Below, piece by piece: positions 33,806 to 45,672 of a stretch of DNA of 64,000 nt. Numbering within the stretch: position 1 is the stretch's first letter; every line of letters starts with the position of its first letter. This DNA is from Saccharina japonica (Eukaryota; Sar; Phaeophyceae; Laminariales; Laminariaceae): NCBI GenBank assembly GCA_008828725.1, contig MEHQ01000975.1, forward strand, positions 1-64,000. Direction: 5' to 3'. Below the pieces are notes generated by a model. That model was not told the origin of the DNA, made no database searches, and saw only the letters and a list, made by a program, of their open reading frames with translations. A program made the translations under genes and the position numbers.

Positions 33806-34371
33806 CCGTAATCATACGAAGGTTGGCACCCATCCATCGGAAGGTTGGCACCCATCGGGGAAATAGCACCGGGGTGCGATAAAAAACACAAGGTAGAAAC
33901 ATTTAATGGTGTTTTCGCACCCCCATCGGAGAGATCACACCCAGGTCCAACCTCCCCGGCATAAATAGAAATTTGAGGGCCACCGCAGCGGGTCTGTACT
34001 ACTAGTAGTAGGTAATATTATCATTTCTTTCATACTCCGATGAGATATCACCAGTGCGCCACTCCTCTAAAACGTACGTTACCAACGCATAGTAGGTCAA
34101 GTCGTTTTGAGTCATTTACGCAGCACCGTTGCCCCAGTACGGCCCGGTGTATTTCGATTCAGCAGCGCACCCATCGGAGAGATCGCACCGGGGGTGCGCC
34201 AAAATAGAAGAACGGCATGATTTAATTGTGCAGTTAGTTGTGTTTCCGCACCCCCATCGGAGAGAACGCACCTATCGGACAGATAGCGCCGGGGTGCGAT
34301 GAAAAATAAAAAACACAACGAAACATTTAAAAACGCGATCGCACCCAGTGCGAACCTTCGCATGATTACGG
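33806..34371. mobile_element. TA-flanked element with GCACCCCCATCGGAGAG repeats
   Basis: CCGTAATCATACGAAGGTT and the inverse at the right are bounded by TA. GCACCCCCATCGGAGAGATC, ACCGGGGTGCGAT and similar blocks are repeated three or more times inside. It is Tc1/mariner-like by target site and non-autonomous. Confidence 0.65.
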
Positions 34372-34649
34372 TACGAATAGAAAAGACAAAAGACGGTTCA
34401 ATATCAAAAAGACACAGACAGATGGTACGAGTACGAGAATATTTACTTGTCATGTACATACGTACCAGTATGTCTCCTATATACGTGTGTTGTATGAGTG
34501 CGTTCTTCACAAATGCACGTATTCATAGGTCTCGTATATACGCGTATGCGATCTTCACAAATGTACGTATGTAATCGTATGTATCTTATATACGTGTACC
34601 ATATGTGATCGTTCTTCCCTTCCACCCGTCGACATCCAGCCCCCGGAAG

Positions 34650-35098
34650 CAAAGATGGGGAGTGACGGCATTTTGGGTGGTGACGTGACCGCAAATGGAC
34701 AATCGCGTGACGTGACGGCAAGTGACGGCAAAATCCGGGGACACGAACGAAATGTCCCCGTATTTTAAAAAATGCCTTACAATGAATTAAAAACTTCTAT
34801 TATTTTTAACAAAATCATGATTTTTTTTTCCGACTTTGTTTTTCGATTATTTTCGATATTTTTGTTGCCGTCTTGTGCATGCGTACGGTGAAAAGTAGGA
34901 CCGAAATGACAAAATGGACGCAGGACGTGATTTGGCGTTCGACACATAGAAATAGTATCCAAGGGGTTTCCAGAGAGATGTGGAGTTTTTTTTCCGGGAG
35001 GGGATAGGGGTTAGAGGGATCGTGACGGCAAAAACCGGTGACGTGAACGACGGGACGTGGTGACGGCGCGTACCGGGAGACGTCATTCCCCATCTTTG
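34650..35098. mobile_element. hAT-like element 5 (GTGACGGCA motif), TSD CCCGGAAG
   Basis: CAAAGATGGGGAGTGACG and its near-inverse (CGTCATTCCCCATCTTTG) are flanked by the exact 8-bp duplication CCCGGAAG. Both subterminal regions are made of GTGACGGCAA and GACGTGAACG repeats around an AT-rich middle. At 449 bp it can encode nothing substantial. Confidence 0.8.
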
Positions 35099-35112
35099 CC
35101 CGGAAGCAGTGC

Positions 35113-35190
35113 TCGTAAACCCGCCCTGCAGGGCGGATTTTATTTGTATACTGTTTTTAGTGTAGGACATTTTTTCACATTTGATTTTGG
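35113..35190. repeat. Palindromic CCGCCCTGCAGGGCGG block, left member
   Basis: It contains a self-complementary 16-mer followed by TGTTTTTAGTGTAGGACATT; an inverted relative lies at 45285-45375. The pair brackets the C2 composite and may be its outer ends. Confidence 0.5.
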
Positions 35191-35736
35191 GCATTAGCAA
35201 AACATTGGTATACCTACGCGCTTTGAGCCATTTATAGGTACACTGGGTAATATACACCGGAAACGGCTTCCTGGCCCGCCTGATATTGGGCCTGCGCTCC
35301 ATTCTTTTTTTTTTTTGTCCATCCCATGTATTTGTCATGTCGAGCAGGAGACATGCTTCCATATTTTAGTAAATGACCCGGAGTTACAGGGCTTCGAAGG
35401 GACATAATAGGAGAGGATCGACCAACGTGCGTGGGCTCGGATGGAGCTGGGGTATGTCGATCACTTGGAAAGCACGAAAGACTACTCTGAAACTATGAAC
35501 CTGTGAACTTGAGCACTGTGAACCTCTGAACTGAGCGCTGAGACTGAATCACTGGCACGAAACGCTTGCATATCCGACACATGGAACGCTACTGCATGCT
35601 CGTGACTCGTCCTGCTGGCCAAATTCGTCCGCTCGCTTGGATCAAGAGACAAACAGGTCAGACACAATATACTTGAATATGGTTTGCTTTGGAAGCCTAC
35701 AAAATCGTGGAGCGCAAAGGGGTGCTCCCCGTAACA

Positions 35737-35810
35737 TGGCTCCCCTGCCGGGAATTGAACCCGCGTCTCATGAGTGAAAGTCATATATCCTAACCATTGG
35801 ACAACAAGCC
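35737..35810 (-). other. tRNA-Glu-like primer-binding region of the LTR fossil
   Basis: The complement reads as most of a mature tRNA-Glu: D arm TCCAATGGTTAGGATA, anticodon stem and loop ATGACTTTCACTCAT with UUC anticodon, T arm CGGGTTCAATTCCCG, and a 3' CAGGGGAG followed by CCA. Only the first few 5' nucleotides (expected TCCCC) do not match. The terminal CCA, which is not gene-encoded in eukaryotes, abuts the LTR, so this derives from a tRNA primer and not from a tRNA gene. Confidence 0.6.
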
Positions 35811-37194
35811 ACCACATGACAATCACCGACGTCGACAAATTCAACCACATAATACGTACGTACGTGGCATCAAAAAATAAAATAAAAAATGAGCCATCTA
35901 TCTGAGGCGAGGCAATAACCGAGGCATTAAACAATAACATTTAACATGCCCATTGATTGTGTGCACTCATGACATCAAACGGACAGATCCAATTTTTCTG
36001 CAGCAGTATGTCAGATATAATCTACTACCAAACAAATCTGATCTTGTGAACAACGCATACCTATACAATCATATCAATTATGTTAGATTAAGCTACACGC
36101 TCTCCCTTGGCATACCGAACGAACAAGTACCACGCAACGAGAGCACACCGGTCGTACCATCTAGCAGTTAATATAGTCACATTAATAAGTAGATATATAA
36201 TCTAACGAGCATGATAGAGGTTTTCCCAAAATCACGACAGTAAAATTTATACTGTCAATAGTATATACAACTGTATGCGCAAATGACGAAATAAAGCCAC
36301 CACATGACAATCATACAAAGAAAGATAACACCGTTGCGAGGTACAATCAGTACCATCAGAGAAATCTAATAACAATAATAAAAATAAAAAACAAAATAAA
36401 ATATATACAGTCACAATTGGTGTCATTTGAGATAATAAGTGTTGTTGCACGCTGACCCATGTACCGGTAATATAACGTAATTACACAAAGCGTATTTTCC
36501 TCCAGTACATGGGGTCACCTCAACGTAATTACCTACAACCACCACATATATACAGGAAGTACACCGTATGTATGTGACCTCCCTTGAGTTCCACAGATAG
36601 ATGTCAGATTTTGTTCCCGTCATCCTCGATCTCACAGCAGCTGTGTTTTTATTTTATTTATATATTTCAATATATAACCTCATCGTACAACATACCACAA
36701 TACCATACACATGACATACAGGAAAGAAAAGGTACCACATATATATACACGAGTATACGTATTATTAACCACCCTTCACACATACAACACGAGCCGGCAA
36801 GGATATGTGGGGGGGGGGAAGACGCGGTTGCTGCTCCCTAAACGTAACAATGGTAATATCTACATATTTACACTCCAATCAAGAAATACAGTGTACAAAG
36901 CTCTTGGCCCAATTCTGGCCACCACATATGGCAACCTCGAGTATGTAAGAACTGACGGAAGTCCGTTTCTCTGTTTGATGTTCCACGGTAGGTACCACGT
37001 TCCGGTTTTATCTTTCCATCATGGCCTCTGTTTCACAACACACAACAACAGGGGGGGTGAGGCTGATACGCTGATATGTTTACGTGTGTATGATACATCG
37101 GTAGTAGCAGTACGACCGGCGGTACACCGGTTATTTTGGAATACGTTATTACCATTGAAGTGTTTGTTTATGTTGTTTACAGAGCACGTAACTA

Positions 37195-37560
37195 TGATGG
37201 GGGCTGTATGATGATACTCCTGGTATTATTGGTAGGATAGCAAGCTTCGGATGTTTGCATATCGTCTGTCTGTTGTTGGGGTTGTATGCTAGTATTCCTG
37301 GTACTCTTGGTAGGATAGCAAGCTTGGGATATTTGCATATCGTCTGTCTGTTGTTGAGGTTTTATGATCGTATTCCTGGCATTGTTGGTAGGGTAGCGCT
37401 TGGGATGTTTGCCTATCGTCTGTTTTCGGAGTTGCACGATGGTATGATTGGTAGTATTGGTATGATAGCATGGCTGAGATGTTGACATATAAGCTGCAGT
37501 TAGGGTTGTATCATAATCTGCTCGGTATGCCCGGTATTCAGGGTGATATAGCATGCGGGG
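37195..37560. repeat. About 85-bp tandem array in the LTR fossil
   Basis: Four to five units contain GGTAGGATAGCAAGCTT, TTGCATATCGTCTGTCTGTT and GTATTCCTGG. Confidence 0.75.
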
Positions 37561-37579
37561 GGTGTTATTATGTCGGTCG

Positions 37580-38180
37580 TTTCAAGTTGGAGAGTGAGGT
37601 AAATACTTTGACAATTACGACAAGCGGAATGGCGAGGTGAGCGCCACCATAGATTCAATAGTGGAGGTAAGCACTGATGAATGCACCCTGGCAGTGAAGG
37701 TAAGCACGTGTCATTGTGAAGGGAGGTGAAGGTGAGCCCCTCCCTGGGGTTGTGTGCCTTGGCCTTTCCTGCGGTGTGGTTGGGTTGTATGCTGTTGCCT
37801 AGTCCTGGGATTCGATTTTGCGGATTTGATTTTGCGGCGAGGTAAGCGCCCCCGTTGATTCATTCAGTGGAGGTAAGCACTGATGAATGCACCCTGACAG
37901 TGAAGGTAAGCACTTGTCATTGTGAAGGAAGGTGAAGGTAAGCCCCTCCCTAACGTTTGTGTGCCTTAGCGTTTCCTGGGTTCTGGTTAGTTTGGTGCTG
38001 TTGGGTTTCCTGTGATCTAGTTAAGTGGCGAGGTGGGCGCCCCGTGGATTGATTTCAGTGAAGGTAAGCACTGATAAATGCCCTCTGACAGTGAAGGTGA
38101 GCACTTGTCATTGTGAGGGGAGGTGATGGTGAGCTCCCCCCTGAGGTGTGTGTTTTGTTGGGGTTCCAGGGTTTAGTTTG
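37580..38180. repeat. About 205-bp tandem array rich in AGGTAAGC
   Basis: Three units starting near 37636, 37840 and 38035 contain TGGAGGTAAGCACTGATGAA, GCACCCTGACAGTGAAGGTA and CACTTGTCATTGTGAAGG. AGGTAAGC or AGGTGAGC occurs about four times per unit and resembles a 5' splice site. Confidence 0.7.
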
Positions 38181-38213
38181 GTTCGTTGCGAAATGGGTAA
38201 GGGATACCACACC

Positions 38214-38812
38214 ACTATACCTCAGGTAAGGACGTACTAAAACCATTGGACGCATCCTGCCACCGTCGCTCAGACGACGTGAGGTTGTGTGACGTTGTCG
38301 CAGCTATATGGCAATAGGTCAGACAAGGATCGTACCCTGCGCCGTGGCAGTGCAATTTCGTCTGTATTATATATTCCGACGAGAATATGGCCTGGTGGGT
38401 CGGATTGGAAGATACCATCCGCCAATCGTCGTATCCGTCGATAGTTTGGTCGTGGACCAGTCCGCCTAACGACGCAAAGCAATACATTCAACGCTATCAT
38501 GAAATATAGTAACGGATACTACAGCACTATACCTCAGGTAGGGACGTACTAAAACCAATGGACGCACCCTGCCACCGTTGCTCAGACGACGTGAGGTTGT
38601 GTGACGTTGTCACAGCTATAAGGCAAGAGGTCAGACAAGGATCACACCCTACGCCGAGGCAGTGCGATTTCGTCTATATAATATATTCCGACGAGTATAT
38701 GGCCTGGTGGGTCGGGCTGGAAGATACCATCCGCCAATCGTCGTATCAGTCAATAGTTAGGTCGTGGACCAGTCGGCTTAACGACGTAAATACATGCATT
38801 CAACGCTATGAT
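38214..38812. repeat. About 300-bp direct duplication in the LTR fossil
   Basis: CTATACCTCAGGTAAGGACG to CATTCAACGCTAT occurs twice (38214-38505 and 38528-38812), about 90 percent alike by eye. The second copy lies within a 203-codon plus-strand frame (38558-39169) that has no recognised domain. Confidence 0.7.
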
Positions 38813-41700
38813 GAAACACCATATTTCAAAGTTGTTTACCGTATACCAAATATGCGCTCATACAATGATGCACCAGATTCAGTGTATTGGAGGGTTTCTT
38901 TGTTTCACGCAAGCTCTTTACCCGTAGCACCACCGTATGTTCAAGATTGTATACATAATTGGTCCGGGGGGTTATTTTATATTTGTTGCGTGCCTTCTAG
39001 CATGCATACCCGTGGAGCACACGGGTCGCTCCCCGAACAATACAAATACATATATATTATACAAGGTTTCCCTTGTAGTGGTGTACAATGGGAGTTGGTT
39101 CTTGCACGAATGAAATTTGCTTGTAGCTGGGGTCTGGGCCACCGGCAATGCTCCTACACTGACTCGTAGCGGCAATCATAATTGAGATGCTGAAATCCTC
39201 CACAAAATACTATTTTAAGCTTAGGCGCTACAGTACAACGCCCATGAACTCCAACCACAACCGCGTGGCTTTTTCCTGTGTGGTCATTTCCACAAATTTT
39301 AGTTTAATATTAAAAAGTAAGAACGCACTAAAACTGACTCCAGTCGGTACGACGAGATATACGAGTCATACCTGGTGTCTCGATCTGGGGCAGAACTTAT
39401 GATGAGCTTTGCTGACCGACCAAATCAACATTGTAACATACTGGCGTCTTGTGAATGTAAGATGTCAAGACTATACAGCAGAGCACACCGCTTAAAGGCT
39501 GGGGGGGAGCTCCTGCTTCGATTCCAGGCGCGGTTTTAAAATTACTTACGTTGCTGGTATCGCTCGTTTCTAGGCTTTAGAGAAGCACTACAACAACGAC
39601 CGCAGTCGCGTATCACATAACTTATAACTATGTATTGTGTGTCATAGACCTTTTGTTTTGACTATGCTGATCCACGCCCACAAAGTATATACACGACGGC
39701 TGCCTCGTTGTTTTAAGCGAAATTCAAAAGGTGGTCGATAGGATGCTTCCCGTGGGGAAAGTAGAGATTCGATGTTTGAATGTTAATAAACAATAGCTAC
39801 AGTACCCCGTGAATCCTTCGGGCTTTTACAACCGTTCGTTGCTACTTGATGGCGCAAACCACCAGGCCAACCTGGACGACCCCGGTGAAATATTACATCA
39901 TATGGGAGACAGTTGTGAAATGGAGGATTGCTTCTAAACTCATATTTACATATATATTGTGTGTAAAATCCCGCAATAGTGTCATTCTGACCTATTATAT
40001 AAACAGAGTATACACCGCTACCAAGTAACTACTTCAAGTTGCGGTTGTGCTGTAGTGGCTTCCCACTGTATTTCCATTTTGGTCAAAGTTTATTTGTTTT
40101 CATCACTGAATTGGCATCGAAGACCAAACAATATGTAGCCGTTATAAGGAGGATACCGAAATATATATCGGCATTGTTTAAGAAATCATCATGCTGGCAA
40201 CGCTGAAGCGAAGGCGTAGTACCTAAAACAAAGAGATTGGCATATCTTTACATCGGACGCCCACTGCCCTGAAATATATAACAACAGGTACTATTGGTTG
40301 GGCGCACTCCGCCATTGTTTTGCCGACACACCGTCACGGCAAGGGGGGGGAGTGGCAGAGTGGCTATCGCTTGGCCGCAATTCTGCTTTGATGAGTGGCA
40401 GAGTGGCTATCGACTGGCCGCAATTCTGCTTTGATCATTTGTTTGAGTCTCTGGCTAGGCTCCTCAGAGAATACACAAGCGTTACTACGCTGAGGGCTCA
40501 AGCTTGCAACCATAACAGACATGTCATGCTCACTACCTAAATAATGTTAAACAGTGAACACTTTACGTACTGAAACTGGAAATGCGAGACATTCAGGACT
40601 TCAAGCGAAAGCCACAAGCCGAGAACACATATATGTTGTTGGCTGGGGTGGGCAGACCCAGAAAATCCCTGTCCGCGTACCACCCTTTAAGGCCTTGTGA
40701 GCGAGCCGCAAACCCTTGAACCTGGTGCTGAGTTTTGACTGCCGTTGTTGATCCGAAATTATCTAAAAAGAAGAAAATTCCTGCGCAATCCCGGCGCAAT
40801 CGGCAAAGCCAAATTTGCAAGCGGTTGAAGGTGCAGATAAACGATAGCCCCGCTGGTCAAATATAGTGTGAGAGATTGGTCAGCCTTGGCATCGTCGATA
40901 GACTTCCCGAAGGCTAAACGTGGCGAACAGGAAAAACGTCTTAAGCACCTTCTTGAAGACTAACGTTTTGGTATTGGACGTGGGTTTACCTCTATGTTCC
41001 TAACCAGCGTACCCGCCGCACTTTGTATGTTTAGTTAACATTGCAGACGTACCTGAAGCACACGAGTGTAGTAGTACTTTCTATACAAACGCAGATGGAG
41101 TGACACTGATACTGACTACTGGCTTCCTGCATTTTGGTTTACGGGCATCACGGCCTTGCCATATCTTGGTTAATAATGTTAGTCTGGGGTGCCATAATAT
41201 GATTGGGTAGGTGAAAATATGCCGCCGATTTCCTAGGCTATGGTAAGGTTCATAGTTTGTGACGGGATATTGATAATGACGAACGCAGAATATTCAGAGC
41301 CGCCGCTGTTGGGACATATGTTCTATGGCTTCGAACTGCTCGGTATTGCCTGCGTGACTAGAGTAAGACCACCCCCTCGCCTACGGGGAGCTGGGGTTGT
41401 GAAATCATTGGGGTTTTAAATACTTTACCTAGATACTCCGTGAAGGACGGAATAATTATGTTTGTTTTTCCTATTGCTATCTTGACGAGCTTTTTCCTGC
41501 TCTTCGGGTTACTTTAAACGTTCGTTGTCTCGGACTGTTGCCTCGGTCTGAAGACATCGAACGTGGGGGGATGTCATGGCGAGCAGGAGACATTCTTTCA
41601 TATTTTAGTAAATGACCCGGAGTTACAGGGCTTCGAAGGGATATAATAGGAGGGGATCGACCAACGTGCGAGGGCTCGGCTGGAGCTTGGGGTTTCTACG

Positions 41701-42580
41701 CACCTGTGTTGCTCTCCCTACAAATCACCAAAATGATGTATTTCCATAACGCCTAATATTATTGAAACCGGGATTTGGTCAAAATCAGCCCCTCACAAGG
41801 CAATTGGAAACGCTCATCGTTGTCCCTGTGTTCTCCCTATCGAGGCACCGGAGAGCCTCAGCATCAAGGCTCAAGCCCAAGTGATACTGGGTGTAGACAA
41901 AACTGAAGCTACATTGGCGATGAGATTTGTAGATCTCGAGAATTCACGTCCGCTGTTGCTGAAAGCGATTTCGGAGCTCGAGCCGCTAGGTAGTCGCGCC
42001 GCTCGATAACGCGATGTTCAACGAAGTAGTCGCTGTGCTAGACCAACATGAAATCGCCCAGAACTCCTCCTATATGCCTGCATAGACCCAAGGAAGAATA
42101 AGCAGGGTGGTGGACTTTCGGATTAGCACAACAGCGGCCGCAACCGACCTTTGTAGTGTGCCTTCAAAAACAGCAAAAAAACGACAAAACGTACCAGATT
42201 TAGAGTACGAGGTCGTACGCACGAAATGTGATGCTGTACGTACGTGTACGAGTTCTCGAAAACATGCACCAACGGAAGTCGTCGCCATTTGAAAAAGCGG
42301 CGTAATTCAACCGCCTGGAACCACATTTTCAAACTTCAGCGACGTAGTCGCTGTTCGTAGAGGACGCGAAAACTGCTGCCGCTTTGCCACACAGTAGTGA
42401 GAGCACCAAAGAGCCCATCGCAGGGTGGTGGACTTTTTGATTAGCTGTGAGGCTGGAGCTAGAGCAGAATTACGAAATGTCCTATGGGAAAAAATACAGG
42501 GGTAGAGGTTCTTCCAGACGTTAGGCTGAAATACATAGAGCCAGAATCGAAGTTTTTTTGTGGGGAGAGCAACACAGGTG
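41701..42580. mobile_element. CACCTGTG-ended DNA element, copy 2, inside the right LTR
   Basis: The ends CACCTGTGTTGCTCTCCC and GGGGAGAGCAACACAGGTG are inverted. The interior shares GAAATCGCCCAGAACTCCTC and CACATTTTCAAACTTCAGCG with copy 1. The left LTR (GAGCTGGGGTATGTCGATCA) gives the uninterrupted site. No convincing target duplication is visible, perhaps through small changes at the left junction. Confidence 0.7.
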
Positions 42581-45149
42581 TATGTCGATCACTTGGAAAG
42601 CACGAAAGACTCTGAAACTATGAACCTGTGAACTTGAGCACTGTGAACCTCTGAACTGAGCGCTGAGACTGAATCACTGGCACGAAACGCTTGCATATCC
42701 GACACATGGAACGCTACTGCATGCTCGTGACTCGTCCTGCTGGCCAAATTCGTCCGCTCGCTTGGATCAAAAGACAACCAGGTCAGACACAATATACTTG
42801 AATATGGTTTGCTTTGGAAGCCTACAAAATCGTGGAGCGCAAAGGGGTGCTCCCCGTAACATATTATCTTCGCCCTTCCTTTCTCTGTCCTTCCTAGTCG
42901 TAACTCAGATCCGGGGTCACAAAGTAGGCTCTTCTCCCTCCTCCCCCACTACGGTTCTTGCCTTGCATTTTTATCGCGAGAAAATTTCAGCACTTTCTTC
43001 CCTCGTCAACTTTCGTCTAATTGTGCTTACCCACGCTACGCGCTCTCGACAGTTGGTGTCATTTCAGAATAAAAAATCTCCATACGAGGAGACTCGAACC
43101 CCCGACCTCCAACGCTAACAGGCTTCGTGGCTACCAGTTAGACCACCGGGGCGACCGGCTACCATTGTACCTACAAAAAGGCTCAAAGTGCGTATAGGTA
43201 CACCTATTATCGGCTACTTATTTCACGTATCACCTATTTTTGGCTTCAGCTGCAGCTATAAATGGCTCGAACGATCAATTTCTGGCAACTGAAATAAAGA
43301 CAGACGGCCGCACCAGATGCCGGGGCACATGCCTTTAATGCATGTGATCGTGATGCGGAGAAACAGCAATTAGGAATGTTTCCATGCCATTATGCTGAAA
43401 GTACAATACACATACTGTAGTGCAGTATATAGTAGGAGCAACTTTGGTATATTATACGTACAAGGTTCCCCTTCGGGGTGTTGGTCACTTGCAATCCCGG
43501 GGGTGTCGCAAGGTGAAAATAGATCGCACATGCTTCATAGTTTAATTTTTGGAGCAAACCTGTGGCATAGACTGTAAACGTAGTAGCGACGCCCATTCCT
43601 AACGAAACAACTGTCACGAGATTATATCGTATCTGAGGTACAGCAGTGGGCTCTCGGTGTTAAGAAACTTCAGTTTGGTGTCCAGGCTCAACGACTTGTT
43701 TTGTTTCTGAAGTCGATCTAACTATTTTTTGCAGGATTTAAAGTCGATCCCACAGCAGTGGTACGTAGTTATCACAGCTGTTCTGCGCTGTACAGCTGAG
43801 TATACAGAAGATAATTATGACAGAATTGTTGCCCGATAAGTCCCGCCCCGGTCCTAGATAAGTGTATTCACTCGTACGTAATACCTTTTCGGCGGATACC
43901 CTGGTACGCGTTTAGCAGCCGAGTACTCGTCTAAGGATGCCCGTCGAACAGTCGAATACCCGGGTCCCCTGGGCCCAATTTATCGGCGAGTATGAAGTGT
44001 TATCCATACCCGTGACGGGTTTTAGCGGTTTTGTTCTTTTTAATCGCTGCTGTAAAGCGCGGGCGATATTAAAATCAGTGGGGAGGTTTTGCTGGAATCG
44101 CATACATCAAACACACCCGCATACACAATGAAAGACAGAACGCAGCAAAGCAGTACTCGTTGCTCGTAGCTGTCACAACTAGATTTGCTGGATAAATTCC
44201 AAAATATTGGAACCAAATTGAAAATATACATAAAATGCGCCTGTAAGTTCCAAGCGTCTCCTACAATTGCTACTACTGCTGCTGTACGCAGCCCAGACAG
44301 AGCAGACGCATGCAACACGGTATCAACTATTGCTGCACGACGCTTGATGCGTGCCTCGTTCGATGTCGGTGTGGTCCTTGGTTTCTCGTGCGTGGTGCGT
44401 GCCTTGTGTGTTCCGTTCATACGGCGGGTCAAAAACGAACCATCAAAGTTCATACGGATGAAAAAACAGTCGTACTACAGGTGTTTTAGAGTAGTTGCGA
44501 GGCGGTGTCAAGTCGGAACGTCTCCCCTGAGTTATTTGCCAGAATTCGCGACTTTGAAGCCCTAGAGCTCGCCCCACGGGCCTCGGCCGGGACCCGCACT
44601 TGCGCCGTGGCGTACACGCGGCCCCCCTGCGTGCCCCGCAGCCGACAACGCGAGAAAATACCCGCGGCCGGAGATGAAAAGTGAAAATGTTCCGGGAAAA
44701 TGTCCATTTGGTACCTATACATACATGTGATAGGTGTACAGAGTAATAATATACGGTTACGAGTAAGGGGGTCTGAGTTACACAGCCGTTGGCACGGTCC
44801 GGAACAACATTCCATAGCAAACGTTGGTGAATATTATATGAGTAAGACAGGTACGGTCGGCTGGTTGACAGTCCCGGCATCTGGTGTGGCCGTCTGTCTA
44901 TATCTTAGATGCCAAAAAGTGGTCGTTTGAGCCATTCATAGGTACAGCTGAAGCCAAATATAGGTGATACGTAAAATGAGTAGCCAATAATAGGTGTATC
45001 TACGCACTTTGAGCCATTTGTAGGTACAATGGAGGGCAGGCCCAATATCAAGCGGGCCACGAAGCCTTTTCCGGTGTACTTTACGCAGTTTACCTATAAA
45101 TATCTCAAAGTGCGTAGGTATACCTATTTTTGGCTAATGCCCTTTTTTC

Positions 45150-45290
45150 AATGTGATACTAACCCTAACCCTAACTCCCAACCAGGATATACCAGTCGAT
45201 GTCGTGGTTGGGGGTTGAACCCCAACCACGATATACCAATCGATGTCGTGGTTGGGGGTTAGGGTTATAGGGTTAGTGTTGAATTTTGAA
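45150..45290. repeat. Interstitial telomere-like tract with hairpin
   Basis: ACTAACCCTAACCCTAACTC is followed by two copies of CGATGTCGTGGTTGGGGGTT around a GTTGGGG/CCCCAAC hairpin, then GGTTAGGGTTATAGGGTTAG in the opposite orientation. Inverted telomeric motifs thus bracket a small palindrome. Confidence 0.65.
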
Positions 45291-45375
45291 AAAAAATGTA
45301 AAACAATGTCCCACACTAAAAAAAGTATATTAAAGCGAGGCAGATCTCACAAATCCGTCCTGCAGGGCGGATTTG
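45285..45375. repeat. Palindromic CCTGCAGG block, right member
   Basis: CCGTCCTGCAGGGCGGATTT, preceded by AATGTCCCACACTAAAAAAA, is the inverted relative of 35113-35190. Confidence 0.5.
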
Positions 45376-45474
45376 CGCGCGCTGCCCCGGAGGAGGTGTG
45401 TGACAGACAGTATATAATACACATACATAATAAATATATTAATATAAACACCATCGCCCCGGTGGTCTAGCAGG

Positions 45475-45672
45475 AGGACCCTTACTATTAACAAATCGTT
45501 CATCCGGTAACATCTTGGATGTAGGGGCGCAGAACCCCAACCCTAACCCTAACCCTAGCCCTAACCCCAACCCCAAACCCGACCACAATGATATTGATAG
45601 TGACCCAGTGACCTATAAAATTTCCAGAAATATCCTGCCGGACGAAATGCTAATACTACGAGTATATGTACG
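45475..45672. repeat. Insertion carrying CCCTAA repeats within SINE head
   Basis: The 9-bp string GTCTAGCAG occurs on both sides. The roughly 200-bp insert includes CCCCAACCCTAACCCTAACC and further CCCTAA/CCCCAA units. No inverted ends were seen. Confidence 0.5.

Larger units (their letters stand above)
35333..42861. mobile_element. LTR retrotransposon fossil, non-coding (LARD-like)
   Basis: The left LTR, 35333-35736, begins TGTCATG and ends GTAACA; the right LTR, 41572-42861, is the same sequence interrupted by a DNA element. TATT flanks both sides. A primer-binding site starts immediately after the left LTR (TGGCTCCCCTGCCGGG), and a G-rich polypurine tract (GTGGGGGGA) precedes the right LTR. 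The two LTRs differ at roughly a dozen positions by eye, so insertion is fairly recent. No gag, protease, reverse transcriptase or integrase is recognisable in the 5.8-kb interior, which is broken or was never coding; it contains three tandem arrays. It is presumably moved by enzymes of another element. Confidence 0.7.
35304..43161 (-). mobile_element. tRNA-derived SINE, copy 3, split by an LTR element
   Basis: The minus-strand head at 43161 reads GCCGGTCGCCCCGGTGGTCT, with B box GGGTTCGAGTCTC; the body runs to 42862. The tail (ATGGGATGGACAAAAAAAAA on the minus strand) is at 35304-35332. Both halves are flanked by CCATT of the host element C2. The body sequence CCATGTATTATCTTCG is interrupted at TATT by the LTR element. 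Confidence 0.7.
35191..45140. mobile_element. Long-inverted-repeat element C2, split by a 7.9-kb nested insertion
   Basis: The left arm begins GCATTAGCAAAACATTGGTA and runs to GGGCCTGCGCTCCATT (35303). It resumes at 43162 with CCATTGTACCTACAAAAAGG, exactly where C1 reads CTCCATTGTACCTAC uninterrupted. The right arm lies at 44880-45140 and ends TTTTTGGCTAATGC. The core (about 43330-44880) is non-coding to my eye; its longest frame (44185-44565, 126 codons) has no known motif. Confidence 0.65.

Noticed and set aside
35737-35810. A functional tRNA-Glu gene
   Set aside because: The 5' acceptor strand does not pair with the 3' strand, CCA is present in the DNA, and the sequence abuts an LTR end, so it is a primer-derived site.
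35482-35940. 152-codon minus-strand open frame
   Set aside because: It spans the left LTR and primer-binding site; the same sequence recurs in the right LTR, so it is not a gene.
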